Assembly (NCBI GenBank): GCA_050744525.1
Contig: JBOGHG010000064.1
Location: 1-17,274, forward strand
Length of the DNA: 17,274 nt
Reading direction: 5' to 3'
Source: DASQUK01 sp050744525
Lineage (GTDB): Bacteria; Actinomycetota; Acidimicrobiia; Acidimicrobiales; VFJN01
A model generated the notes under the pieces. It was not told the DNA's origin, made no database searches, and was given only the letters and a program-made list of their open reading frames with translations. A program made the position numbers and the translations under genes. Position 1 is the stretch's first letter. Each line of letters opens with the position of its first letter. This document shows positions 1 through 6,197 of this stretch, piece by piece.

Positions 1-289
1 GCGTGATCTGGATGCGGTGGGTGATGTAGGCGAGAACCGCGACCACCACGTAGCCGATCGCGGCGGCGTTCAGCGCCCCGGCGTCGCCCTCGTTGATGCC
101 GTGGTCGATGCCGTAGCGCACGAGGTACGGACCGGCCAGGACGGTGCCGGTCCACACGACGACCATGGCCAACGCCCCCGCCACCCGGGCCGCCTGGGGC
201 CGCAGCAGCCGGGCCGTCCGGCGCATGACCCGGCCGGCGGCGACGCGGTCGAGCTTGTCGTCCTCGCTGACGCCCGAGGTCATCCACAT
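1..289 (-). CDS. ABC exporter half-transporter, N-terminal part (cut by window edge)
   Basis: The minus-strand frame opens with ATG at 289 and reads about 96 residues before leaving the window at position 1. It has a charged N-terminal stretch, a hydrophobic segment at about residues 38-57, and a second one beginning near residue 74. That matches the start of the membrane domain of a type IV (exporter) ABC half-transporter. The start is well supported: GAGGAGGTG lies 8 bases upstream of ATG 289, and the ATG shares one base with the TGA stop of the upstream ABC gene (TGATG), so translation is probably coupled. An alternative ATG at 283 would be too far from that ribosome site. The upstream gene encodes a complete half-transporter, so the two probably form a heterodimeric multidrug or lipid exporter. 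The nucleotide-binding domain is outside the window, so the substrate cannot be inferred. Confidence 0.8.
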   Translation of the reverse strand, partial: MWMTSGVSEDDKLDRVAAGRVMRRTARLLRPQAARVAGALAMVVVWTGTVLAGPYLVRYGIDHGINEGDAGALNAAAIGYVVVAVLAYITHRIQIT

Positions 290-2184
290 CAGCGCCGCAC
301 CTCCTCGGCCTGGCGGGCGCCGTCGCCGTTGCCGGCGGCGACCGTGGCCGCCTGGCGGGTTTCCCGGGCGGCGGCGGCGGCCAGGACCTGGCGGTAGCGG
401 CCGTCGGTGGCGAGCAGCGACTCGTGCGTACCCTCGGCGGCGACCCGCCCGGAGTCGATGAGCACCACCCGGTCGGCCAGCGCGATGGTCGCCGGCCGGT
501 GGGCGATCACGATCGTCGTGCGACCGTGCATGACCCCGGTCAGCGCGTCGCGTATCTCGTGCTCCTTGGTGGGATCGACCGCCGAGGTGGCGTCGTCGAG
601 GATCAGCACCCGGGGGTCGGCCAGGATGGCGCGGGCGATGGCGATCCGTTGGCGCTGCCCGCCCGACAGCGAGTAGCCCCGCTCGCCGATGCGGGTGGCA
701 TAGCCGTCACTCAACTCGCTCACGAACTCGTGCACCCCCGCGAGCCGGGCCGCCCGCTCGATGGCGGCGTGGGGGGCGTCGGGATCGGCGAAGGCGATGT
801 TGGCGGCGATGGTGTCACTGAACAGGAACGTGTCCTCGAACACGATGCCGATGGCCCGGCGGAGGTCACGCACCCGCAGGTCCCGCACGTCGACGCCGTC
901 GAGCGTGATGCGTCCGGCCTCGACGTCGTAGAACCGGGGGATGAGCCGCGCCACGGTTGTCTTGCCCGACCCGGTCGCTCCCACCAGCGCCACCGACTCG
1001 CCCGGTGTCACGCGCAGGTCGAAGCCGTCGAGCACCGGGGTTCGTCCACCGTAGGAGAAGCGCACTCCGTCGAACGCCACCGCGCCGACAGGCTCTCCGC
1101 TCCCCCGGCCCGAGCGCCCGTGGGAGCGGACGTCCTGTCTCGGGCGGGCGGATGGCAGCGCCACCGGGCGCGGCGCATCCGCCACCAGTGGGGCGGTGGC
1201 CAGCACCTCGTCGACCCGCTCGGCCGACACCACGGCCCGCTGCGCCTGCGCGACGATCATGCCCAGCATGCGCAGCGGCCACACGAGCATGGCGATGTAG
1301 ACGTTGAACGCGATCAGAGAGCCGAGGCTCAGGTCGCCGTCCAGCACCTGGTGACCGCCATAGGCGAGCACCGCTATCAGCCCGATGTTGGGGAGCAGCT
1401 CGAGCCCGGGCAGGAAGCTGGCCCGGGTGCGTGCCGCGGCCATCGACTCGTCGTAGACGTCCTCGGCCTCGCCCTTGAGTCGCGCCGCCTGCACGCGTTC
1501 CGCCCCCAGCCCCTTGATCACCCGCACGCCGGCCACCGACTCCTCCACCACCGCCGCCAGCTCGGCGGACTCCCGCTGGATCCCCATGACGCTCGGGTAG
1601 AGCCGGCGGGAGAAGCGGGTGGCGAGCACGTTCATGAACGGCAGCGAGCCCAGCGCCAGCAGCGTCAGCAGCGGATCGATGAGGGCCAGGATCACGGTGA
1701 CCGCCAGCACGGTCACGGCGTTGGAGATGGTGATCGGGATCATCACCACGAACGACTGCACCTGCTGCAGGTCGGTGTTGGCCCGGCTCATGAGCTGGCC
1801 GGTCTGGGACTGGTCGTGGAACGCGAAGTGGAGCCGTTGGAGGTGGGCGAAGAGGCGGTCGCGCAGGTCGGCCTCGATCCAGCGGGCCTCGCGGAAGGCC
1901 ATGTAGCGGCGGAGGCCGGTGAACGTGGCCGAGAACACGGCGACGATGCCCAGCGTGACGGACCAGCGGACCAGAGCGCCCGTGTCATCGGCCTCGATGC
2001 CGCGGTCGACGGCGGTCTTGACGATCAGCCCGGTGGACACCTTGGCCGCCGTCCAGGCCAGGCCCGTCGAAACCGCGAGGATCAGGCCGGCCCGGCGGGC
2101 CCGGACCGAACGCAGGATCAGGCGCCAACCCGTCCGGCCATTGGTCCTTGTCTCGCTTGTCGTCGTCTGCGCCCCTTGCGCCAT
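289..2184 (-). CDS. ABC exporter, fused membrane and ATP-binding domains
   Basis: This 631-residue protein has an exporter-type membrane domain (about 25-320, six hydrophobic segments) followed by a nucleotide-binding domain (about 365-600). The Walker A motif GATGSGKT is at 402-409, the signature LSGGQ at 506-510, Walker B VLILDD at 526-531 and the switch histidine in AHR at 562. Two key positions differ from the consensus. The catalytic glutamate after Walker B is Asp531, and the Q-loop reads VFED with Glu450. Asp at the catalytic position is known in the degenerate site of heterodimeric exporters, which fits pairing with the overlapping downstream half-transporter. The linker at about 345-365 is rich in Arg, Ser and Gly and is encoded by a repeat also found near 5187. 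ATG 2184 follows a purine-rich GAGG site. Substrate is unknown; drugs or lipids are usual for this family. Confidence 0.93.
   Translation of the reverse strand: MAQGAQTTTSETRTNGRTGWRLILRSVRARRAGLILAVSTGLAWTAAKVSTGLIVKTAVDRGIEADDTGALVRWSVTLGIVAVFSATFTGLRRYMAFREARWIEADLRDRLFAHLQRLHFAFHDQSQTGQLMSRANTDLQQVQSFVVMIPITISNAVTVLAVTVILALIDPLLTLLALGSLPFMNVLATRFSRRLYPSVMGIQRESAELAAVVEESVAGVRVIKGLGAERVQAARLKGEAEDVYDESMAAARTRASFLPGLELLPNIGLIAVLAYGGHQVLDGDLSLGSLIAFNVYIAMLVWPLRMLGMIVAQAQRAVVSAERVDEVLATAPLVADAPRPVALPSARPRQDVRSHGRSGRGSGEPVGAVAFDGVRFSYGGRTPVLDGFDLRVTPGESVALVGATGSGKTTVARLIPRFYDVEAGRITLDGVDVRDLRVRDLRRAIGIVFEDTFLFSDTIAANIAFADPDAPHAAIERAARLAGVHEFVSELSDGYATRIGERGYSLSGGQRQRIAIARAILADPRVLILDDATSAVDPTKEHEIRDALTGVMHGRTTIVIAHRPATIALADRVVLIDSGRVAAEGTHESLLATDGRYRQVLAAAAARETRQAATVAAGNGDGARQAEEVRR
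1104..1129. repeat. 26-bp GC-rich repeat inside the ABC linker (copy 1)
   Basis: These 26 bases match 5187-5212 in the same orientation with a single mismatch at the 14th base (C here, G there). The copy lies wholly inside the ABC transporter gene and encodes part of the Arg/Ser/Gly linker between its membrane and ATPase domains. Because the two genes are unrelated and the ABC gene is read from the opposite strand, the match cannot come from protein homology. It is best read as a dispersed repeat that has been tolerated in a flexible linker. Confidence 0.7.
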
Positions 2185-2197
2185 CGTCCCCTCGGCC

Positions 2198-2218
2198 TTG
2201 ACCCGCGGGTCAACGCTA
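2198..2218 (-). promoter_or_regulatory. ABC operon promoter with palindromic operator
   Basis: A perfect 16-bp palindrome, TTGACCCGCGGGTCAA, spans 2198-2213. A -10 box TAGCGT on the minus strand occupies 2218-2213 and shares one base with it. Transcription would start near 2206, inside the palindrome, leaving a leader of about 20 bases before ATG 2184. A dimeric repressor on this site should block the promoter. The regulator is not in the window. That this is an operator is inferred from symmetry and position. Confidence 0.6.
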
Positions 2219-2291
2219 TCGGGGTGGGCCCGCTCGCCGACAAGGCCATTTCACGAGCGCGGCCGCAGGCGATGCCCCGGCCCCGGCAGGT

Positions 2292-3176
2292 TCAGCCGGC
2301 GAGCAGCGCCGGCGCCAGCGCTCGCCACCGGTCGAGCGGGAGCGCGGTGACGTCGGGGTCGAGCACCTGGAGGCACACGTGGTCGGCGCCGGCCTCGTGG
2401 TGGGCCACCACCCGAGCGGCGATGGCGTCGACGTCACCCCAGGCGACCAGGGCGTCGACCAGCGCGTCGCTGCCTTCGGGGGTGAGGTCGTCGTCGCCCC
2501 ATCCCAAACGACGAAGGTTGTTCACGTAGTTCGGCAGCGTCAGGTAGATCGCCATGTGCTTGCGCGCGGCGGCGCGAGCGACCTCGGCGTCGCTCGTCAA
2601 CACGACCGCCTGCTCGACCAGCAGCATCGGCCCGTCACCCAGATGCCGGCGCGCCGCCGCGGTGTGCTCGACGGGGACGAAATAGGTGAGCGCCCCCCAC
2701 GCCCGGGTCGCCGCCAGCTCGAGCATCTTCGGGCCCAGTGCGGCGAGCACCCGGGGCGGATCGTCGGCCGGGGCGGGGGACACCGTGAACGCGTCGTCCA
2801 TGGCGTCGAGGTAGTCCCGCATGCGGGCCAGCGGCTTGTCCCAGGCCTGACCCAGCATCCCCTCGACCATGGGGGCGTGGCTGACCCCGAGGCCGAGCAG
2901 GAACCGCCCGCCCGAGTCGTCGGCCAGCAGCCGCTGGGCGGACGCGGCGACGCCGGGAACGCGATTGAAGATGTTGGCCACACCGCAGGCGACGACGAGC
3001 CGTTCCGTGGCGTCGAGCAGCACCGCGGCGTGGGAGATCGGCTCCCGACCCACGGCCTCGGGTATCCACAATGCACCGAAGCCCAGCTCGTCCAGCTCCG
3101 CAGCCACCTCGCGGGCCCGCGCCGCCGGCTGCAGGTCGAGCTGGGCGGTCCAGATGCCGACGCGCCCGACGTCCAT
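2292..3176 (-). CDS. LLM-class F420-dependent oxidoreductase
   Basis: This 294-residue protein starts MDVGRVGIWT and has the layout of the bacterial luciferase-like monooxygenase superfamily: a TIM-barrel beginning with GIWTAQLD, then ELGFGALWIPEA, then GRFLLGLGVSHAPMVE at about 90-105. The overall pattern, including the C-terminal VCLQVLDPDV, resembles the mycobacterial 'probable F420-dependent oxidoreductase' group (TIGR03620-like). These enzymes are expected to use coenzyme F420 in the cytoplasm, but the substrate is unknown. I chose ATG 3176 because a TAGCGT -10 box lies exactly 8 bases upstream, indicating a leaderless message; longer upstream readings would run through that promoter. 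It is divergent from the DUF2752 gene and separated from the ABC operon by 107 bases. Confidence 0.85.
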   Translation of the reverse strand: MDVGRVGIWTAQLDLQPAARAREVAAELDELGFGALWIPEAVGREPISHAAVLLDATERLVVACGVANIFNRVPGVAASAQRLLADDSGGRFLLGLGVSHAPMVEGMLGQAWDKPLARMRDYLDAMDDAFTVSPAPADDPPRVLAALGPKMLELAATRAWGALTYFVPVEHTAAARRHLGDGPMLLVEQAVVLTSDAEVARAAARKHMAIYLTLPNYVNNLRRLGWGDDDLTPEGSDALVDALVAWGDVDAIAARVVAHHEAGADHVCLQVLDPDVTALPLDRWRALAPALLAG

Positions 3177-3202
3177 GGGAGCCGACGCTACTTTGGCCGC
3201 CG
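3177..3202. promoter_or_regulatory. Interlocked divergent leaderless promoters
   Basis: Only 26 bases separate two divergent start codons, ATG 3176 (minus) and ATG 3203 (plus). The minus-strand -10 box TAGCGT covers 3190-3185 and the plus-strand -10 box TACTTT covers 3189-3194, so they share bases 3189-3190. Each box is exactly 8 bases from its own ATG. Polymerase should not be able to open both promoters at once. Confidence 0.7.
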
Positions 3203-3610
3203 ATGAGCAGTGGACGCGGCACGCGAGCACGCTGGGCGACCCTTGCCGGCGTCGCGGGGGCCACCGCCCATGTCGGCCTGGTCGACCCATCGCGCGGCGG
3301 GGTCTACCCGCCGTGCCCCAGCCGCCTGTTGTTCGGCACCGACTGCCCCGCCTGCGGCGGCCTACGCGGCACGCACGAGCTGTTGAGGGGCGACGTCGGG
3401 CAGGCACTGGACCACAACCTGCTCCTGCCCGGGTTCCTCGCGGTGCTCGGTGTCGTGTTGGCCCTGTGGCTCCTACCCCTCGTTGGCCGTCGCGCCCAGA
3501 CCTTGACGGTCCCCCGCTGGGCGACGATCGGGATCGTGGCGCTCGTGGTCGCCTTCACCGTCGCCCGCAACCTCCCGGTGGCGTCGCTGGAGTTCCTCGC
3601 TTCCGGCTAG
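3203..3610 (+). CDS. DUF2752 membrane protein
   Basis: This small membrane protein of 135 residues has hydrophobic segments at about 11-25, 74-93 and 105-121. Between the first two sits the hallmark of DUF2752: Cys38-Pro, then Cys48-Pro-Ala-Cys51-Gly-Gly followed by LRGTHELLRGD and an Asp-His-Asn near 70-72. The family's biochemical role is not established; the conserved cysteines suggest metal binding or redox chemistry at the membrane face. ATG 3203 is chosen because the -10 box TACTTT lies 8 bases upstream, giving a leaderless transcript. The gene is divergent from the luciferase-like oxidoreductase and convergent with the flavin reductase, whose stop lies 6 bases beyond its own. Confidence 0.88.
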   Translation: MSSGRGTRARWATLAGVAGATAHVGLVDPSRGGVYPPCPSRLLFGTDCPACGGLRGTHELLRGDVGQALDHNLLLPGFLAVLGVVLALWLLPLVGRRAQTLTVPRWATIGIVALVVAFTVARNLPVASLEFLASG

Positions 3611-3626
3611 GAGCTGCTAGGAGCTG
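3607..3626. repeat. 10-bp tandem duplication across convergent stop codons
   Basis: The unit CTAGGAGCTG occurs twice head to tail (3607-3616 and 3617-3626). The first copy supplies the TAG stop of the DUF2752 gene on the plus strand. The second supplies, as CTA, the TAG stop of the flavin reductase on the minus strand. CTAG is self-complementary, so a single unit would have served both genes. Confidence 0.75.
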
Positions 3627-4123
3627 TAGCGACCGAAGCCACCCCGGAAGAACACCAGCGGGCCACCCTCGTGGCCGATCTCGAGGTCGAGGACACGGCC
3701 GACCACGATCCAGTGGTCTCCGGCCTCGTGGATGGCGTCGATCCGGCAGTCGATCCACGCCAGCACGTCGTTGATGACCGGTGCACCGGTGACCACCGAG
3801 GGTCGCCAGCCGATGCCCGCGAACTTTTGGTCGCCCTTGTCGGCGAAGACCCGGGCGATCTCCTCCTGGTCCTCGGCCAGGACGTTGACGCAGTAGTGGC
3901 CGGCGGCCTCGATCCCGGGATAGGTGGTCGATGAGTTCCCGGCGCAGAACGCTACCAGCGGAGGGTGGAGCGACACCGAAGTGAACGAACCGACGCACAG
4001 CCCGACGGGGCCCGCCTCGGTGCTGGCCGTGACCACCGTGACGCCGGTCGGGAAGTGCCCGAGCACCTGCCGGAACCGCGGACCGTCGACGGCGGACGAC
4101 GCGGCGGGTCGCTCGGCATTCAT
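3617..4123 (-). CDS. Flavin reductase-like FMN-binding protein
   Basis: The 168-residue product is a flavin reductase-like domain of normal length. It carries the FMN-site patterns GHFPTGVTVVTA (22-33), SFTSVSLHPPLVAF (46-59) and NVLAEDQEEIARVFA (80-94). It ends with PLVFFRGGFGRY. Members supply reduced flavin to two-component monooxygenases of the HpaC/HsaB kind, or reduce flavins with NAD(P)H in the cytoplasm. No obvious large oxygenase partner adjoins it; the FAD oxidoreductase at 15008 is a single-component type and an unlikely partner. ATG 4123 has a TAGGGT -10 box 8 bases upstream, so the message should be leaderless and independent of the metallo-hydrolase gene behind it. Actual substrate and partner are unknown. 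Confidence 0.88.
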   Translation of the reverse strand: MNAERPAASSAVDGPRFRQVLGHFPTGVTVVTASTEAGPVGLCVGSFTSVSLHPPLVAFCAGNSSTTYPGIEAAGHYCVNVLAEDQEEIARVFADKGDQKFAGIGWRPSVVTGAPVINDVLAWIDCRIDAIHEAGDHWIVVGRVLDLEIGHEGGPLVFFRGGFGRYSS

Positions 4124-4131
4124 TGGCCGGC

Positions 4132-4137
4132 ACCCTA
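4132..4137 (-). promoter_or_regulatory. -10 box of flavin reductase gene
   Basis: TAGGGT on the minus strand ends 8 bases before ATG 4123, the same arrangement as seven other starts in the window. It implies a leaderless transcript beginning at or next to the A of the start codon. Confidence 0.55.
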
Positions 4138-4181
4138 GCGATCCTTGCCTGCGCCGCCCGATATCCCGGGGGAGCCGGGGC

Positions 4182-5024
4182 TCAGCCGCCGAACGAGACG
4201 GTGAGTCCCTCGTACGCGGCGATGACCTCGGACAGCGACGTGGTCTCGGCGGCATCGCACGCGTGGGCCAGGAGCCCGTCGACGGCGGCGTCGTCGTGCG
4301 CCGGATCGTGGTGGAACAGCGCCAAGCGCTTGGCGCCGGCCTCGTGCGCCACGAACACGGCGTAGTCCACCGTGCAGTGGCCCCAGTAGTACTTCTGGGT
4401 GAACTCGTCGGGGGTGTACTGGGCGTCGTGGATGACCAGGTCGGCTCCGTCGCAGAGCTCGAGCACGGCGTCGGTCACGCTGTGGCTGCCGTCGTGCGGC
4501 ATCTGGTGGTCCGCGAGGTAGGCGACCACTGCGCCGCCGGTCTCCACCCGGTACCCGTTGTTGGCGCCGACGTGGGGGACAGGACGCACCCGCACCTTGG
4601 CCCCGTCGATCTCGATGTCGGCGTCGGCCACGTCGTGGAACGCGATGTGCCCGTACAGCTCCTCGACCGTGACCGGGAAGAACGGCGGCCGCACGAACTG
4701 GCGGAACGCATCCTCCAGCGAGCCCGCCTCCTGCGACGGGCCGTAGACGTCGAGCCGGGCGCCAGGTGCCAGGATCGGGCCGAAGAAGGGCAGGCCCTGC
4801 ACGTGGTCCCAGTGCAGGTGGGTGACGAGCGCCGAGCCCTCGAAGGACCCGTCGGTGGGCAGCGTCTGGCCGAGCAGGCGCAGCCCGGTGCCCAGGTCGA
4901 GGACGATCGGGTCGTGGCCCGGCGCGTCCAGCAACACACAAGACGTGTTCCCCCCGTAGCGACGATTCTCGTCGCACGGGCACGGGGTCGAACCCCTGAC
5001 TCCGAAGAATGACACGTTCAGCAA
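4182..5024 (-). CDS. Metallo-beta-lactamase-fold hydrolase
   Basis: This is an MBL-fold metal-dependent hydrolase of about 280 residues. It opens with FFGVRGSTPCPC, typical of the PhnP/COG1235 type, and has the dinuclear metal motif THLHWDHVQG (HLHWDH near residues 69-74). Downstream metal-ligand regions are PHVGANNGYRVE, YLADHQMPHDGS, VIHDAQYTPDEF and LFHHDPAHDD. Family members cleave phosphodiester or related ester bonds in the cytoplasm; the substrate here is unknown. The start is uncertain. The frame is open back to TTG 5063, but homologues usually begin 2-4 residues before FFGVRGS. TTG 5024 follows GGGGA by four bases and GTG 5015 is the other candidate. The -10 box at 5053-5058 allows either of the shorter starts. 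Confidence 0.85.
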   Translation of the reverse strand: MLNVSFFGVRGSTPCPCDENRRYGGNTSCVLLDAPGHDPIVLDLGTGLRLLGQTLPTDGSFEGSALVTHLHWDHVQGLPFFGPILAPGARLDVYGPSQEAGSLEDAFRQFVRPPFFPVTVEELYGHIAFHDVADADIEIDGAKVRVRPVPHVGANNGYRVETGGAVVAYLADHQMPHDGSHSVTDAVLELCDGADLVIHDAQYTPDEFTQKYYWGHCTVDYAVFVAHEAGAKRLALFHHDPAHDDAAVDGLLAHACDAAETTSLSEVIAAYEGLTVSFGG

Positions 5025-5052
5025 GGGATCCCCGATTCGCGGCGGTCCCGGG

Positions 5053-5058
5053 ACGTTA
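5053..5058 (-). promoter_or_regulatory. -10 box of metallo-hydrolase gene
   Basis: TAACGT on the minus strand lies about 30 bases upstream of TTG 5024, leaving room for a short leader containing GGGGA. It supports a start downstream of TTG 5063, which lies upstream of this box. Confidence 0.45.
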
Positions 5059-5063
5059 TCCAA

Positions 5064-5081
5064 CGGTGTCCGCCAACACCG
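5064..5081. promoter_or_regulatory. Inverted repeat between divergent promoters
   Basis: The arms CGGTGT (5064-5069) and ACACCG (5076-5081) are perfectly complementary with a 6-base spacer. The site lies just upstream of the metallo-hydrolase -10 box, in its -35 region, a usual place for an operator. No regulator is encoded nearby. Confidence 0.4.
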
Positions 5082-5086
5082 CTGAG

Positions 5087-5102
5087 TGTGACCACAATCA
5101 CG
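5087..5102. promoter_or_regulatory. CRP/GlxR-like binding site
   Basis: TGTGA-N6-TCACG matches the CRP-family consensus TGTGA-N6-TCACA at nine of ten defined bases. Its centre (5094.5) is about 60 bases upstream of the expected leaderless start of the epoxide hydrolase at 5154, close to the classical class I activator position. It is about 48 bases upstream of the likely metallo-hydrolase start. cAMP-dependent control is an inference. Confidence 0.5.
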
Positions 5103-5139
5103 AACAGCGACCTCCGGGCGACCACGGGCGGGGTTCGGT

Positions 5140-5145
5140 TAGCGT
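5140..5145 (+). promoter_or_regulatory. -10 box of epoxide hydrolase gene
   Basis: TAGCGT ends 8 bases before ATG 5154. This supports leaderless transcription and argues against the in-frame start at 5088, which lies upstream of this box. Confidence 0.55.
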
Positions 5146-5153
5146 CCGCGGCC

Positions 5154-6173
5154 ATGAGCGAGCGTCCCGCAGGGCGAGAGAGCGAGCCCGGCCCGAGCGG
5201 CCGTGGGAGCGGGGGACATAGCGTCGACAGCCCGAGCGGCCCGGCCGAAGGCCAAGAGCGGGGTGCAACGAGCGAGCGTCCCGGGACGAACGCCATCACG
5301 CAGCACAACGTCGAGGCCAACGGCCTCACCTTCGCCTACCTCGCCGCCGGTGACCCGGCCGCGCCGCTGGCGCTGTGCCTCCATGGCTTCCCCGATTCGG
5401 CGTGGACGTGGCGGCATCTGCTCCCCTTCCTCGCCGGCGGCGGCTACCGGGCGGTAGCCCCGTGGCTGCGGGGCTACGCACCCACGACGGTACCCTCCGA
5501 CGGCCGCTACCAGTCCGCGGTGCTGGGCCTCGACGCCTGCGCGCTGCACGGTGCCCTGGGTGGGGGCGACGATGCCGTCCTGATCGGCCACGACTGGGGT
5601 GCGTTCGCGGCGTACGCCGCGGTGCACCACACGACGCCGTGGCGGCGCGTGGTGACGCTGGCGGTGCCGCCGCCCGCGACGATCACCGGCGGCTTCCTCT
5701 CCTACGACCAGCTGCGGCGGTCGTGGTACATGTTCTTCTTCCAGCACCCGCTGGCCGAGCTGGCCTTGCCCATGGACGACCTGGCCTTCATCGAGCGCCT
5801 GTGGGCGGACTGGTCGCCGGGCTACGACGCCACCGCCGATCTGCCCCACGTCAAGGACGCCCTGCGCGACGCCGCCAACCTGAACGCCGCCATCGGCTAC
5901 TACCGGGCCACGCTCGGCGGCATCGGGCGGGACCCCGACCCGGAGGTCCAGGCGCTGCAGGACGCCTCGGCCGGGCCGCCCCCGCTGCCCACCCTGTACC
6001 TGCACGGACGGACCGACGGGTGCATGGGTGCCGACCTGGCCGAGCAGGCGGGTGCGGCGCTGACGGCCCCCGGGTCGCGGGCGGAGATCGTCGACGACGC
6101 CGGCCACTTCCTGCACCTCGAGCGCCCCGACGTGGTCAACGGGCTGATCGCCGAGTTCCTGGCCGAGCGCTGA
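5154..6173 (+). CDS. Alpha/beta hydrolase, epoxide hydrolase-like
   Basis: The catalytic domain (about 47-339) is an alpha/beta hydrolase. It shows the oxyanion motif HGFP (77-80), the nucleophile elbow GHDWG with Asp147, an acid Asp in GRTDG (about 288), and the base His318 in GHFLHLE. An aspartate nucleophile points to epoxide hydrolase or haloalkane dehalogenase chemistry in the cytoplasm; the substrate is not evident. The first 46 residues are unusual: rich in Ser, Gly, Pro, Arg and Glu, with SERP occurring twice 38 residues apart, and encoded by repeat DNA. Homologous sequence appears to begin near ITQHNVEANG. ATG 5154 is favoured by the TAGCGT box 8 bases upstream. A later start is possible but no ATG or GTG is obvious near residue 46. 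A CRP-like site lies upstream. Confidence 0.88.
   Translation: MSERPAGRESEPGPSGRGSGGHSVDSPSGPAEGQERGATSERPGTNAITQHNVEANGLTFAYLAAGDPAAPLALCLHGFPDSAWTWRHLLPFLAGGGYRAVAPWLRGYAPTTVPSDGRYQSAVLGLDACALHGALGGGDDAVLIGHDWGAFAAYAAVHHTTPWRRVVTLAVPPPATITGGFLSYDQLRRSWYMFFFQHPLAELALPMDDLAFIERLWADWSPGYDATADLPHVKDALRDAANLNAAIGYYRATLGGIGRDPDPEVQALQDASAGPPPLPTLYLHGRTDGCMGADLAEQAGAALTAPGSRAEIVDDAGHFLHLERPDVVNGLIAEFLAER
5156..5283 (+). repeat. Repeat cluster encoding the hydrolase N-terminus
   Basis: The 14-mer GAGCGAGCGTCCCG occurs exactly at 5156-5169 and again at 5270-5283. The distance is 114 bases, so both encode SERP in the same frame. Between them GCCCGAGCGGCC occurs at 5191-5202 and 5230-5241, and the 26-bp repeat shared with the ABC gene is at 5187-5212. 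The whole stretch encodes low-complexity residues 1-43 of the hydrolase. It looks like an expanded or inserted intergenic repeat captured by the reading frame. Confidence 0.65.
5187..5212. repeat. 26-bp GC-rich repeat (copy 2)
   Basis: This copy matches 1104-1129 at 25 of 26 bases, in the same orientation. Here it encodes EPGPSGRGSG of the epoxide hydrolase N-terminus. In the ABC gene the opposite strand is coding. Confidence 0.7.
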
Positions 6174-6197
6174 CCGCGCGCCCCGGGCCCTCGGCCG

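Noticed and set aside
424..2529. 701-residue open frame on the plus strand opposite the ABC transporter
   Set aside because: It is rich in His, Arg, Gly and Asp with no domain, and mirrors a gene with complete ABC motifs; a GC-driven antisense frame.
4138..4181. GC-rich inverted repeat between the metallo-hydrolase and flavin reductase genes as a terminator
   Set aside because: The stem is only about five base pairs with no T-run, so it is not distinguishable from background in such GC-rich DNA.
5139..6116. Minus-strand 325-residue frame opposite the epoxide hydrolase
   Set aside because: No domain, composition typical of antisense frames, and the plus-strand hydrolase motifs are complete.
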